This document shows positions 7,586-17,972 of a DNA stretch of 64,000 nucleotides, piece by piece. The notes under the pieces were generated by a model. That model saw only the letters and a list, made by a program, of their open reading frames with translations. It was not told the DNA's origin and did not search any database. Each line of letters starts with the position of its first letter. Within the stretch, counting starts at the first letter, position 1. The stretch lies in NCBI RefSeq assembly GCF_027587175.1, contig NZ_JAPCID010000008.1, positions 124,001 through 188,000 on the forward strand, given 5' to 3'. The DNA is from Solirubrobacter deserti. Its GTDB lineage: Bacteria; Actinomycetota; Thermoleophilia; Solirubrobacterales; Solirubrobacteraceae. The translations under genes were made by a program, and so were the position numbers.

Positions 7586-9648
7586 CCGCCATCGCTGAAC
7601 CCGAAACCCCGCAGTCGCCGCAGCGCGAGTCCAGGTCCCTGTTCACGCCGGACATCCTGTGGCCGGCGATCGGGGCCTCGCTGGAGAAGCTCGACCCGCG
7701 GGTGCAGTTGCGCAACCCGGTGATGTTCGTGGTCGAGGTCGGCGCGGTGATGACGACCCTGGCGGCCGCGGCCGGGTGGGGCGAGGACCCGCGCTGGTTC
7801 TCGGTCACCATCGCGATCTGGCTGTGGCTGACGGTCGTCTTCGCCAACCTGGCCGAAGCACTGGCCGAGGGCCGAGGCCGGGCACAGGCCGCGGCGTTGC
7901 GCTCCATGCGCACCACGACCACCGCCAAGCTGCAGGACGGATCGGAGGTCGCGGCCTCCGATTTGGCCAAGGGCGACGTCGTCGTCGTGGTGGCCGGCGA
8001 GGTGATCCCGGGCGACGGCACGGTGATCGAGGGCATCGCCTCGGTGGATGAGTCCGCGATCACGGGCGAGTCGGCACCGGTGATCCGCGAGTCGGGTGGG
8101 GACCGCAGCGCCGTGACGGGCGGTACGCGCGTGCTGAGCGACCGGATCGTGGTGGAGATCACGCAGGAGCCCGGCAAGTCCTTCCTGGACCGCATGATCA
8201 ATCTGGTGGAGGGCGCCGAGCGGCGCAAGACGCCGAACGAGATCGCGCTCAACATCCTGCTCGCCGGCCTCACGCTCGTGTTCCTGGTCGTCGTGGTCGC
8301 GTTGCGGCCGTTCGCCGACTTCGCGGGTACGGACGTGTCCTTGACGACGCTGATCGCGTTGCTGGTCGCGCTGATCCCGACGACGATCGGCGCGCTGCTG
8401 AGCGCGATCGGCATCGCGGGCATGGATCGCCTGGTGCGGCGCAACGTGCTCGCGCTGAGCGGGCGCGCGGTGGAGGCGTCCGGCGACGTGGACGTGCTGC
8501 TGCTCGACAAGACCGGCACGATCACTCTCGGCAACCGGCAGGCGGCGGAGTTCGTGCCGATGCCCGGGGTGGAGGAGATCGAGCTGGCGGAGGCGGCGCA
8601 ACTGGCGAGCCTCGCCGACGAGACGCCCGAGGGGCGCAGCGTGGTCGTCCTGGCCAAGCGCTACGGGATCCGCGAGCGTGAGCTCGGTACGCACGAGTTC
8701 GTGCCGTTCACGGCCGAGTCGCGGATGAGCGGCATCGACCATGACGGTTCGCGGCTGCGCAAGGGCGCGGGGGAGGCCATCGTCCGCTTCGTCGAGGGCG
8801 AGGGCGGCCAGGCGCCGCACGAGTTGCAGAGCGTGCTGGACAAGATCTCGCGCGAGGGCGGCACGCCGCTGGCGGTCGCGCGCGACGCGCAGGTGCTCGG
8901 CGTGATCCATCTCAAGGACACGGTCAAGGAGGGCATGGCCGCGCGCTTCGAGCAGCTGCGGGCGATGGGCATCCGGACGATCATGGTCACCGGCGACAAC
9001 CGCCTGACGGCCGCGAAGATCGCCGAGGAGGCGGGCGTCGACGACTTTCTGGCCGAGGCCACGCCGGAGCGCAAGCTGCAGCTGATCAAGGAGGAGCAGG
9101 CGAACGGGCGGCTGGTCGCGATGACCGGCGACGGCACCAACGACGCGCCCGCGCTCGCGCAGGCGGACGTCGGCGTGACGATGAACACCGGCACGCAGGC
9201 CGCCCGCGAGGCCGGGAACATGGTCGACCTGGACTCCAACCCGACGAAGCTCATCGAGATCGTCGAGGTCGGCAAGCAGCTGCTGATCACGCGCGGCGCA
9301 CTGACCACGTTCAGCATCGCCAACGACATCGCCAAGTACTTCGCGATCCTGCCCGCGATCTTCGTCTCCACCTACGCGGCGGCCGGCGAGTCCGAAGGCC
9401 CGTTGGCGCAGCTGAACCTCATGGACCTCGGCACGCCGCAGTCGGCGATCATCTCCGCGATCGTCTTCAACGCGATCGTGATCCCGCTGCTGGTGCCGAT
9501 CGCGCTCCGCGGTGTCAAGTACAAGGCCGCCGGCGCCACTGCACTGCTGCGCCGCAACCTGCTGATATACGGCGTCGGCGGCCTCGTGGCGCCGTTCGTC
9601 GGGATCAAGCTGATCGACCTGATCGTCCACAACCTGCTGGGGGCGTGA
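7582..9648 (+). CDS. kdpB: KdpB, P-type ATPase subunit of the potassium pump
   Basis: A 688-residue P-type ATPase of the Kdp class, of normal length. It hydrolyses ATP to drive K+ uptake through KdpA. All core motifs are visible: the actuator ITGESAPV, the phosphorylation site [14 protein letters not shown], and the hinge [19 protein letters not shown], followed by the family-specific [20 protein letters not shown]. The ATG at 7582 overlaps the kdpC stop. This gene comes last in the operon, after kdpC. The next gene (STAS protein) is on the other strand only 42 bases away and converges on it. Confidence 0.97.
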   Translation: MTAIAEPETPQSPQRESRSLFTPDILWPAIGASLEKLDPRVQLRNPVMFVVEVGAVMTTLAAAAGWGEDPRWFSVTIAIWLWLTVVFANLAEALAEGRGRAQAAALRSMRTTTTAKLQDGSEVAASDLAKGDVVVVVAGEVIPGDGTVIEGIASVDESAITGESAPVIRESGGDRSAVTGGTRVLSDRIVVEITQEPGKSFLDRMINLVEGAERRKTPNEIALNILLAGLTLVFLVVVVALRPFADFAGTDVSLTTLIALLVALIPTTIGALLSAIGIAGMDRLVRRNVLALSGRAVEASGDVDVLLLDKTGTITLGNRQAAEFVPMPGVEEIELAEAAQLASLADETPEGRSVVVLAKRYGIRERELGTHEFVPFTAESRMSGIDHDGSRLRKGAGEAIVRFVEGEGGQAPHELQSVLDKISREGGTPLAVARDAQVLGVIHLKDTVKEGMAARFEQLRAMGIRTIMVTGDNRLTAAKIAEEAGVDDFLAEATPERKLQLIKEEQANGRLVAMTGDGTNDAPALAQADVGVTMNTGTQAAREAGNMVDLDSNPTKLIEIVEVGKQLLITRGALTTFSIANDIAKYFAILPAIFVSTYAAAGESEGPLAQLNLMDLGTPQSAIISAIVFNAIVIPLLVPIALRGVKYKAAGATALLRRNLLIYGVGGLVAPFVGIKLIDLIVHNLLGA

Positions 9649-9690
9649 GAGGCACGACCGTGCAGGAGTTGGACCTGCGCGGGAGCACCG

Positions 9691-10041
9691 TCAGTCGGGT
9701 CGGGCGGCCTCACGCGCGTCTGAGACCGAGCTGTAGACGTCGAAGACCCGCATGAGCCCGGTGAGCTCGAGGATCTTGGCGACGTTGCGGCCCGTGCTGA
9801 CGAGGACGAGGTCCCCGCCGCCGGCTTGGGCGCGTTTGCGACCGCCGATGAGAATGCCGAGACCGGCCGAGTCGATGAACTCGAGGCCTTCGAGGTCGGC
9901 GATGATCCGCCCGTCAGGCTGGCGCTCGATCGCCTCCATCAGCGCGACACGGAGGTCGGGAGCGGTGCCGATGTCCAGCTCACCGCGCACGGCGACGACG
10001 ACGGTGTCCTCTATGTCACGGCGGTCCACGGCGAAAGGCAT
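9691..10041 (-). CDS. STAS-domain anti-sigma factor antagonist
   Basis: A 116-residue protein that is a single STAS domain like SpoIIAA or RsbV. Such proteins free a sigma factor by binding its anti-sigma kinase, and are switched off by phosphorylation of a serine. The phospho-site FIDSAGLGILIGG is intact, with Ser58 as the expected target. It begins four bases after the end of glgX on the same strand, so the two are probably co-transcribed. The SpoIIE-type phosphatase at 16572-17825 is a possible partner that would remove the phosphate. The matching kinase/anti-sigma factor and the sigma factor are not in this window. Confidence 0.9.
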   Translation of the reverse strand: MPFAVDRRDIEDTVVVAVRGELDIGTAPDLRVALMEAIERQPDGRIIADLEGLEFIDSAGLGILIGGRKRAQAGGGDLVLVSTGRNVAKILELTGLMRVFDVYSSVSDAREAARPD

Positions 10042-10044
10042 CGG

Positions 10045-12141
<2,097 letters not shown>

Positions 12142-12186
12142 CGCTGGTCGCCTACCCAGCCGGTGTCGAAGGAACGCGCAGCGGCT

Positions 12187-14244
12187 TCAGCGAGCGGCCA
12201 CGGCGAGCGCTTCACGCAGCCGCTGCGGGAGCTCGTCGCCGGGGCAGGGGCGAGCGAGTGCGTACCCCTGTGCGGCGTGGCAGCCGGCATCACGGACGGC
12301 GCGCAGCTGGGCCATCGTCTCGACGCCTTCGGCGATGACCCGGATCTCGAAGGCGGAGGCGAGGCCGACCACCGCTTCCAGGATGCGGGCGCTCGCGGTG
12401 TCGTCGGGCAGGCCGGCGATGAACGTGCGATCGAGCTTGAGGGCGTGCACGGGCAGCCGGTGCAGGTACGAGAGCGACGAGTAGCCGACGCCGAAGTCGT
12501 CGATCTCGAGGTGGACGCCGAGCGCGCGCAGGCGGTTGACGACCGCTTCGCTCTGGAACATGTCGTCCATCAGGACCGTCTCGGTGATCTCGAGCGCGAG
12601 CCGCTCTGGGGGCAGGCCGCTGGCTTCGAGGGCGCCGGTCACGTCCGCGACGAGTTGATCGGGGCGTGCCAGCTGGCGCGCGGAGACATTCACGGCGACC
12701 CGGATGTCGGCGTCCCAGCGCGCGCACCGCTGGCAGGCGAGGGCGAGGACCGCGCGCCCGATCGGCGCGATCAGCCCCGTCGCCTCTGCGACGGAGATCG
12801 CGTCCGAGGCTGGGATGGCGGGGCCGCCCGGACGCTGCCAACGCAACAGGCTCTCGACGGACGGCGGCTCGCCGTCGAGCGCGATGATCGGCTGGAAGTG
12901 CAGGTTGAGCGCACCCTGACGCAATCCGGCGCGCAGCTCCGCTTCGATCTCGATGCGTTCTTGCAGGCGCTGACGCAGCGCGTCGTCGAAGACCTCGACT
13001 GCGCCGCCACCGAGCGCCTTCGCGCGGTACATCGCGGCGTCGGCGGCCCGCAGCACGCGCTCGGGATCGTCGCTGTCATCCGGGCCGACGACAGTGACGC
13101 CGATCGAGGCCGACGGGTGCACGCGCTCGTCGTGAGCCAGCGGCGTCGACAGCGCCTGGCAGAGCCGCGCCGCGACGGTGGTCGCCTCCTCGCCGGCCTC
13201 CAGGTCGTCGCAGATGATCGCGAACTCGTCGCCGCTCAGGCGGCTGACGATGTCGCTGGGACGGACGACCTGCAGCAGCCGATCCGCGACTTCACGCAGC
13301 AACGCGTCGCCCGTCGCGTGCCCGAACCGGTCGTTGACCGACTTGAAGTCGTCGAGGTCGACATAGAGGATCGCGGCGCAATGCCGCCGGCGCGCGAGGA
13401 TCTCGTGTAGCCGCTGCAGGAACACGGTGCGGTTCGGCAGGCCCGTCAACGGATCCTCGAACGCGGCGCGCCGCAGCGCCTCCTCCGCCGCCATGTGATC
13501 GGACAGGTCGTCGACGACGCCGATCCACTCTTGGACGACGCCGTCTTGAACCACGGGTACGCCGTGAATGCGCAGGTGAAGCCAGTGCCCATCGGCGTGT
13601 CGCAGCCGGAACAGGTGATCGAACTCCTCACCGCGCTCGAGCGCCCGGCGCCACACATCGCCCAGGCCCGCAGCGTCCTCCGGGTGGACCACCTCGGCCC
13701 AGTTCGGCTCGCCGGTTGTGCTCACGGGGTGACCGGTCAAGGCCCCCCAGTCGGTCGCGTGCGTGGGGCGGCCGTCCGCGCCGGCCTGCCAGACGACGCT
13801 GCTCAGTGCGTGGCTCAGCACCCGGTACCGGCGTTCGCTGCGTCCGAGCTCGAGCTCGGTGCGCTTGCGCTCGCTGACGTCCTGCAGGATGGCCACCAGG
13901 TGGGTCGGCGTCGGCTGCAGCCGTGCCTCGAACCAGCCGTCGAGCGGCGCGATCGACCCCTCGAAGGTGACGGCCACCTGCTCACGCAGCGCATGCACGC
14001 ACGCGTTGTGCAGCGCGGTACCGGCTGCGTTCGGGAACAGCTCGAGCAGGTTGTGGTGCAGAACCGCCTCGGGAGGCCGTGCGAGCCGGCGGGCGGCGCT
14101 GCGATTCAGATACACGCAGCGGAACCCGTGATCGAGCACGATCAGCGCCTCACTGATGCGCTCGAGAATCCCGCGCAGGACCGGCGTGTCATCCACGCTC
14201 AGGGGCTGGTCCGGCCCTACCGCTCCTCCGCTTGAGCGCGCCAT
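12187..14244 (-). CDS. PAS-PAS-GGDEF-EAL c-di-GMP signalling protein
   Basis: About 685 residues with two N-terminal PAS sensor domains (roughly 20-125 and 140-250), a GGDEF domain (260-420) and an EAL domain (430-680). It has no membrane segment, so it acts in the cytoplasm. The cyclase motif is SGDEF (337-341), a variant that is often active, with an RPSD inhibitory site at 328-331 at the right spacing. The EAL signature is ESL (464-466), but the downstream catalytic set looks complete: ITETVLM, IDDFGVGYSSLSYL, KLDRTFI and AEGVE. A longer frame opens at 14409, but the ATG at 14244 has a GGGAAAGA upstream and starts just before the first PAS domain, so I use it. Confidence 0.9.
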   Translation of the reverse strand: MARSSGGAVGPDQPLSVDDTPVLRGILERISEALIVLDHGFRCVYLNRSAARRLARPPEAVLHHNLLELFPNAAGTALHNACVHALREQVAVTFEGSIAPLDGWFEARLQPTPTHLVAILQDVSERKRTELELGRSERRYRVLSHALSSVVWQAGADGRPTHATDWGALTGHPVSTTGEPNWAEVVHPEDAAGLGDVWRRALERGEEFDHLFRLRHADGHWLHLRIHGVPVVQDGVVQEWIGVVDDLSDHMAAEEALRRAAFEDPLTGLPNRTVFLQRLHEILARRRHCAAILYVDLDDFKSVNDRFGHATGDALLREVADRLLQVVRPSDIVSRLSGDEFAIICDDLEAGEEATTVAARLCQALSTPLAHDERVHPSASIGVTVVGPDDSDDPERVLRAADAAMYRAKALGGGAVEVFDDALRQRLQERIEIEAELRAGLRQGALNLHFQPIIALDGEPPSVESLLRWQRPGGPAIPASDAISVAEATGLIAPIGRAVLALACQRCARWDADIRVAVNVSARQLARPDQLVADVTGALEASGLPPERLALEITETVLMDDMFQSEAVVNRLRALGVHLEIDDFGVGYSSLSYLHRLPVHALKLDRTFIAGLPDDTASARILEAVVGLASAFEIRVIAEGVETMAQLRAVRDAGCHAAQGYALARPCPGDELPQRLREALAVAAR

Positions 14245-14501
14245 GAACGCAGATCTTTCCCAGCGCGCCGTCTGGACAGGCATGGTGCAGCCGCCTGGCG
14301 GTTCGGCGGCCTCGCTGCGGTGACCGTCCCGGTCGGTTGACGATTCGCCCGCATTCGTTTCGTGTCTCGCGCGATCAGGGCAGGGTCGGAGTGGCACCGC
14401 GACGTTCACTCCCGCGCGTGCTCCCTTGGAAGGCAGCCGTTGGTCGTTCTCGATACTTCGGATTCAGTCTGAGGGCTTTCCAGCCCAATCGAAGGATCAT
14501 C

Positions 14502-14807
14502 ATGAGTACCCACAGCGAGACTCGCCGCGACCGCGGCGCTACGACTGCGCGCGACCTCGAGGGGCACCGTCCCCGTCGGCTGAGCACGGAGACCAAGGCG
14601 TCGTTCAAGACGACGGAGTTCTTCGCCTACATCGGCCTGTTGATCGCGTTGCTGATCGCGGCGGCGGTGGTCGACGAGACCGACGCCGGCGGCTTCGGGG
14701 CGCAGCAGGTCTGGCTCTACGCCACCCTGCTGACCATCGGTTACATGGTCAGCCGCGGACTGGCCAAGTCCGGCAGCCGCGATCCTTACGACGCGGACGA
14801 CCGCTGA
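14502..14807 (+). CDS. Small two-helix membrane protein, unknown function
   Basis: A 101-residue protein with a polar, Arg-rich N-terminus, then two membrane helices (about residues 40-58 and 70-88) and a polar tail. The conserved-looking core is LSTETKASFKTTEFFAYI. I recall similar small proteins in actinobacterial genomes but no assigned function. The ATG at 14502 has GAAGGA seven bases upstream; the frame is open further 5' but without a better start. The next small gene follows after three bases, so they probably form one transcript, facing away from the c-di-GMP gene. Neighbouring signalling genes suggest a stress or envelope role, which is inference only. Confidence 0.7.
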   Translation: MSTHSETRRDRGATTARDLEGHRPRRLSTETKASFKTTEFFAYIGLLIALLIAAAVVDETDAGGFGAQQVWLYATLLTIGYMVSRGLAKSGSRDPYDADDR

Positions 14808-14810
14808 CGC

Positions 14811-15017
14811 GTGCCGCTGAGCTCGCGATCGGACCGCGGAGGCCGCCGGCGGGCCGGCGGCTCCCGCGGGCGGGCCGGGTTTCGCGGCCCGTTCCCGTTC
14901 TACTCGCGGCAGACCCGCCGGGGCACACGTGTCAGCGTGACCGGCTGCTGTCTTCCCATCCCGCTCGCTCTCTCTATGGCAGCCCTGCTCGGCGCTCGCG
15001 CGGCGATGCGTCGCTGA
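14811..15017 (+). CDS. Small hydrophobic protein with a CCLPIPL motif
   Basis: A 68-residue product from a GTG start. The N-terminal half is Arg/Gly-rich. The C-terminal half has YSRQTRRGTRVSVTG followed by CCLPIPL, a short membrane helix (LALSMAALLGARAAM) and an RR end. The double-Cys/Pro motif next to the membrane segment is the main reason to think it is a real gene. It follows the preceding small membrane protein by three bases. Its last 44 bases overlap the tail of the PAS gene on the other strand. No function can be assigned. Confidence 0.55.
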   Translation: MPLSSRSDRGGRRRAGGSRGRAGFRGPFPFYSRQTRRGTRVSVTGCCLPIPLALSMAALLGARAAMRR

Positions 15018-15696
15018 GCCCGCCGAGGGCGTCCGGAATCTCGACGAGCGCGCCGGGATCGAGGTCGATGGAGACGCCGACGACGCCGACCGCCTGTCCG
15101 TTGGGGCCGTGGACGAGCGCGTCGTGCACGTACGCGAGAAACCGCGTCCCGTCATCACGAAGGACCCAGAACTCGCCCTCCCAGTGACCCGTTCGGCGGA
15201 CGCTGTCCATGATCCGTTCGGCGAGCTCGGCGTCCTGCGGCCCGACGGTCAGCTCCCCGATCGCGCGGCCGAGCGCTTCCCGCTGCGGCCAGCCGTACAG
15301 CCGCTCGGCCGCCGCGTTCCATAGCCGGACGGTCCCGTTCAGGTCCGTACCGATGACGGCGGCCGCGAGCTCGGGCAGCGCCGGGTGGCGGCGCGCCTCA
15401 TCGGCGACGAAGTAGGCGTCCCAGCCGCGCGGCGCGCCGAGCAGCCGCGCGGCCTGCCGGCGCACATGCGCGCGGCGCAGGATGGACCGGCCCTCCTCGG
15501 CGTCCCGGCGGGCACGCACGGCGCGCGCGTGTGTCGTCTGCGCGTACGCCGAATCGGCGTGCCGTAGCGCACGCTCGGCTTCGCGCTCGCTCACGCCCGC
15601 CACGTCGACGGCGACCGCCACAGCCCGCTTGTACAGCGCGACAAGCGCATTCTCGGCCTCTGAGTCGCCTGGTGCGCGCTCGCTCGATGTCGGCAT
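14974..15696 (-). CDS. PAS-domain protein with helical N-terminus
   Basis: About 240 residues. The first 110 are helical and charged, with ANTAR-like or kinase-dimerisation-like Ala/Arg heptads (EREAERALRHADSAY). A single PAS domain of the PAS_9/PAS_4 type occupies about 115-225: AAVIGTDLNGTVRLWNAAAE and later GHWEGEFWVLRDDGTRFLAY. There is no recognisable output domain, so it may be a sensor that acts by binding a partner. I place the start at the ATG at 15696. A TTG at 15750 would add 18 residues but has no better ribosome-binding site. It ends inside the coding end of the convergent small gene (44-base overlap). Confidence 0.75.
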   Translation of the reverse strand: MPTSSERAPGDSEAENALVALYKRAVAVAVDVAGVSEREAERALRHADSAYAQTTHARAVRARRDAEEGRSILRRAHVRRQAARLLGAPRGWDAYFVADEARRHPALPELAAAVIGTDLNGTVRLWNAAAERLYGWPQREALGRAIGELTVGPQDAELAERIMDSVRRTGHWEGEFWVLRDDGTRFLAYVHDALVHGPNGQAVGVVGVSIDLDPGALVEIPDALGGLSDASPRERRAGLP

Positions 15697-15787
15697 GCTC
15701 GGGGACGCTGCCTGATCGGCGCCGGCTGTCGCCGTGGGCAGTCGGCGCAATGACAGTGAGCTCGTCGGCTCTGCCGTCGGCGCGCCT

Positions 15788-16420
15788 TCAGTGACCGACG
15801 CGGTCGACCTTGCGGTGGAAGTGGGTCCCGGCCTTGCCGCCGGCGACCGCGGCGATCAGCGTGCCGACGACGATGGCGGCGAGCGCGATGATGCCGCCCG
15901 TGCTGATGGTGCCCTCGTCGACCGGGATGCGCGGCAGGTTCAGCTGGCTGAGCACGTTGTACTGCGCGCCCAGCACGGCGCCGGCCACGGCGAGGACGAT
16001 GGTGACCACTAGACCGATCACCCAGACGCCGAGACCCTGCTTGGGGCCGTTGAAGCGCGCCATGCGTCCGGCGACGTAGCCACCGGCGTAGTAGGCGATG
16101 GCCAGGACGAGCAGGACCAGGATGCCGCCGACGATGCCGACGGTCTCGGCGTTGGAGGTCGCGTCGTCGGTGCTCGCCTGCGTCAACCCGACCGCGGCGC
16201 CGGCGGCGCTGAGGATGGCGATCAGCAGCACGGCGATGCCGACGGCCACGAGCCAACCGAAGAACGCGCTGCCCCAGTGCAGTCCGCCGAACTGCTCGCG
16301 CTGCCGTTCCTCGGTCGACCGCAGCCGCTCGCTGCCGCCGTCGCCTCGTCCGAACCGACCTTTCCGATCGTCCCCGATCTCCTCTGCGGAACGGCTGCCC
16401 GGTTTCGCTGTGTTCGCCAT
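15788..16420 (-). CDS. YrzE-like four-helix membrane protein
   Basis: A 210-residue protein with a charged cytoplasmic N-terminus (about 50 residues) and four membrane helices, at roughly 55-80, 93-113, 125-148 and 165-185. The end is basic and His-containing (HFHRKVDRVGH). The pattern GYVAGRMARFNGPKQGLGVW resembles the TIGR04086/YrzE type of small membrane protein, whose role is not established. The ATG at 16420 has AGGAG seven bases upstream and is preferred over the upstream in-frame GTG at 16519. It sits between the PAS and SpoIIE genes, all on the minus strand but with gaps of about 90-150 bases, so a single operon is not certain. Confidence 0.75.
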   Translation of the reverse strand: MANTAKPGSRSAEEIGDDRKGRFGRGDGGSERLRSTEERQREQFGGLHWGSAFFGWLVAVGIAVLLIAILSAAGAAVGLTQASTDDATSNAETVGIVGGILVLLVLAIAYYAGGYVAGRMARFNGPKQGLGVWVIGLVVTIVLAVAGAVLGAQYNVLSQLNLPRIPVDEGTISTGGIIALAAIVVGTLIAAVAGGKAGTHFHRKVDRVGH

Positions 16421-16571
16421 GGTGATGCTCCTCGGAAGTGGCCCGCGGCGGCGCCGCGGGCTGACCGAGCCTGCCCAGGGGCCCTTCACCGAAACACGAG
16501 CCAGATGAAGGTGGGACACGAATGAGCGCTGAGGGCGGACGACATGGGACGTCGTCCGCGCCTCGGGACGG

Positions 16572-17825
16572 TCAGAGCACCGTCTGAGGGAGCAGCCGGC
16601 GCTCGTCGCCGCCGCGCCAGCGGACGAGCACGGCGGTCGCGTCGTCGCGCAGGTCGGCGCGCTCCCGTCCGAGCATCGCGTGCCGGAAGCGCCGCAGCGT
16701 CTCGGGGACGGTCTGTCCCGCGGTGGCCTCGCGCGCGATGTACCGGCCGACGTCCTCGAGCGTGAAGCGCATGCCGTTGCGGTCGTGCGCCTCGACCAGT
16801 CCGTCGGTGTAGAACAACAGCAGATCTCCGGGTTCCAGCGACTCGCTCATCATCGTCGGAGCCGCGGCGCCCAGGCCGGTGCCGAGCGGTGGTTCGGGAA
16901 TCGACTCCAGCTCGCGGACGTGGCGGCCGTCCCGGATGACCAGCGGTGGCGGGTGCCCGGCGCAGATCCACGTCAGCTGTCCCGAGTCCAGCTCGAGGCG
17001 TGCGATCAACGCGGTGACGAACCGCGAGTCGGGAAACTGCTCGCCGACGGCGGCGTCCATCGCGGCGGACGTCTCCATCAGGTTGCTGCCGGCACGCCGG
17101 CGGTTGCGATACGCCGCCAGCGCGAAGGCGGCCACGCCGGCCGCCGGCAGCCCATGCCCCATCGCGTCGAAGATGCCGAGATGCAGGACGCGTTCGTCGA
17201 CCGCGTAGTCGAAGGCGTCGCCACCGTTGTCGTAGGCGGGCTCGAGCACAGCCGCGAGGCTCAGGTCGTTCGTGGCGAAGACCAGCGGTGGAGCGAGGCT
17301 CCAGACCATCTCCGACGCGATCGTCATCGGTTGGCGTCGGCGGGCCGTCTCGATCGCGTCTCCGTAATTCCCCTTGGTCGCCATGAGCGTCGCCACGAGG
17401 TGCGCGTAGCGCTCGAGCAGCGTCACGGTCGCCTCTGACAGAGTCCCAGTGACAAGTGTCATGGCGAGTACACCGAGGCGCTCGGTGCCGTCGAGCAACG
17501 GCAACCAGAGCCGCTCACCGTGGGGCGCCTCGGTCGGCGTGCGCAGGATCGACGTCGTGCTGAACGCGCGCCCGGCGATCGTCCCGGCCACCGACAACAC
17601 TTCACCGCCATAGCGAGCGCCCAACGGCACCAGGGTGGCCTGCTCGAAGTCGATGACGTACACGACGACGTCCGTTGCCCCGATCAGCGCAGCGGTCTCC
17701 GCGATCACTTCCGCAAGGTCCGAAGGCGCGCTGAGATGCGTGCGGCGCAACAGCTCGAGCAGCAGCTCCGCGTTCGTCCCCGCGGGCCGAGGGTCCAAGT
17801 TGGTGGACTCAGCATCGGCGGCCAT
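16572..17825 (-). CDS. GAF-SpoIIE serine phosphatase
   Basis: A 417-residue soluble protein with an N-terminal GAF domain (about 20-160) and a C-terminal PP2C/SpoIIE phosphatase domain (about 180-405). Members dephosphorylate STAS anti-sigma antagonists in RsbU/RsbV-type stress cascades. Metal-binding Asp motifs are present in order: DNGGDAFDY, GIFDAMGHGLPAAGVA, FYTDGLVEAHD and RDDATAVLVR. The first is normally DxGGDFYD, so the motif is slightly altered but keeps its acidic residues. The GAF domain would sense a small ligand. The STAS protein at 9691-10041 is a candidate substrate. It is divergent from the gene at 17973, with 147 bases between them. Confidence 0.92.
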   Translation of the reverse strand: MAADAESTNLDPRPAGTNAELLLELLRRTHLSAPSDLAEVIAETAALIGATDVVVYVIDFEQATLVPLGARYGGEVLSVAGTIAGRAFSTTSILRTPTEAPHGERLWLPLLDGTERLGVLAMTLVTGTLSEATVTLLERYAHLVATLMATKGNYGDAIETARRRQPMTIASEMVWSLAPPLVFATNDLSLAAVLEPAYDNGGDAFDYAVDERVLHLGIFDAMGHGLPAAGVAAFALAAYRNRRRAGSNLMETSAAMDAAVGEQFPDSRFVTALIARLELDSGQLTWICAGHPPPLVIRDGRHVRELESIPEPPLGTGLGAAAPTMMSESLEPGDLLLFYTDGLVEAHDRNGMRFTLEDVGRYIAREATAGQTVPETLRRFRHAMLGRERADLRDDATAVLVRWRGGDERRLLPQTVL

Positions 17826-17972
17826 CGCGCCTCTTTACCCGCTTCAGCCCTCGTCACTCTCGAGCCGCCACAGACGGGGTGAGCGGTTCACAGCAAGGGT
17901 CCGGCCTGCCGCACCTGCCGGTCGTAGTACCTCCCCTTGACCGGGCCGGCCCGAGCGCAGAGAATCGGCTGA

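Noticed and set aside
7318-9630. A long antisense frame (770 codons) over kdpB and kdpC
   Set aside because: It lies opposite strongly supported kdp genes, is Arg/His/Asp-rich without domains, and is a GC-codon shadow.
9649-9690. A terminator between kdpB and the STAS gene
   Set aside because: GCAGG...CCTGC gives only a 5-bp stem with a 7-base loop and no T-run, too weak to list.
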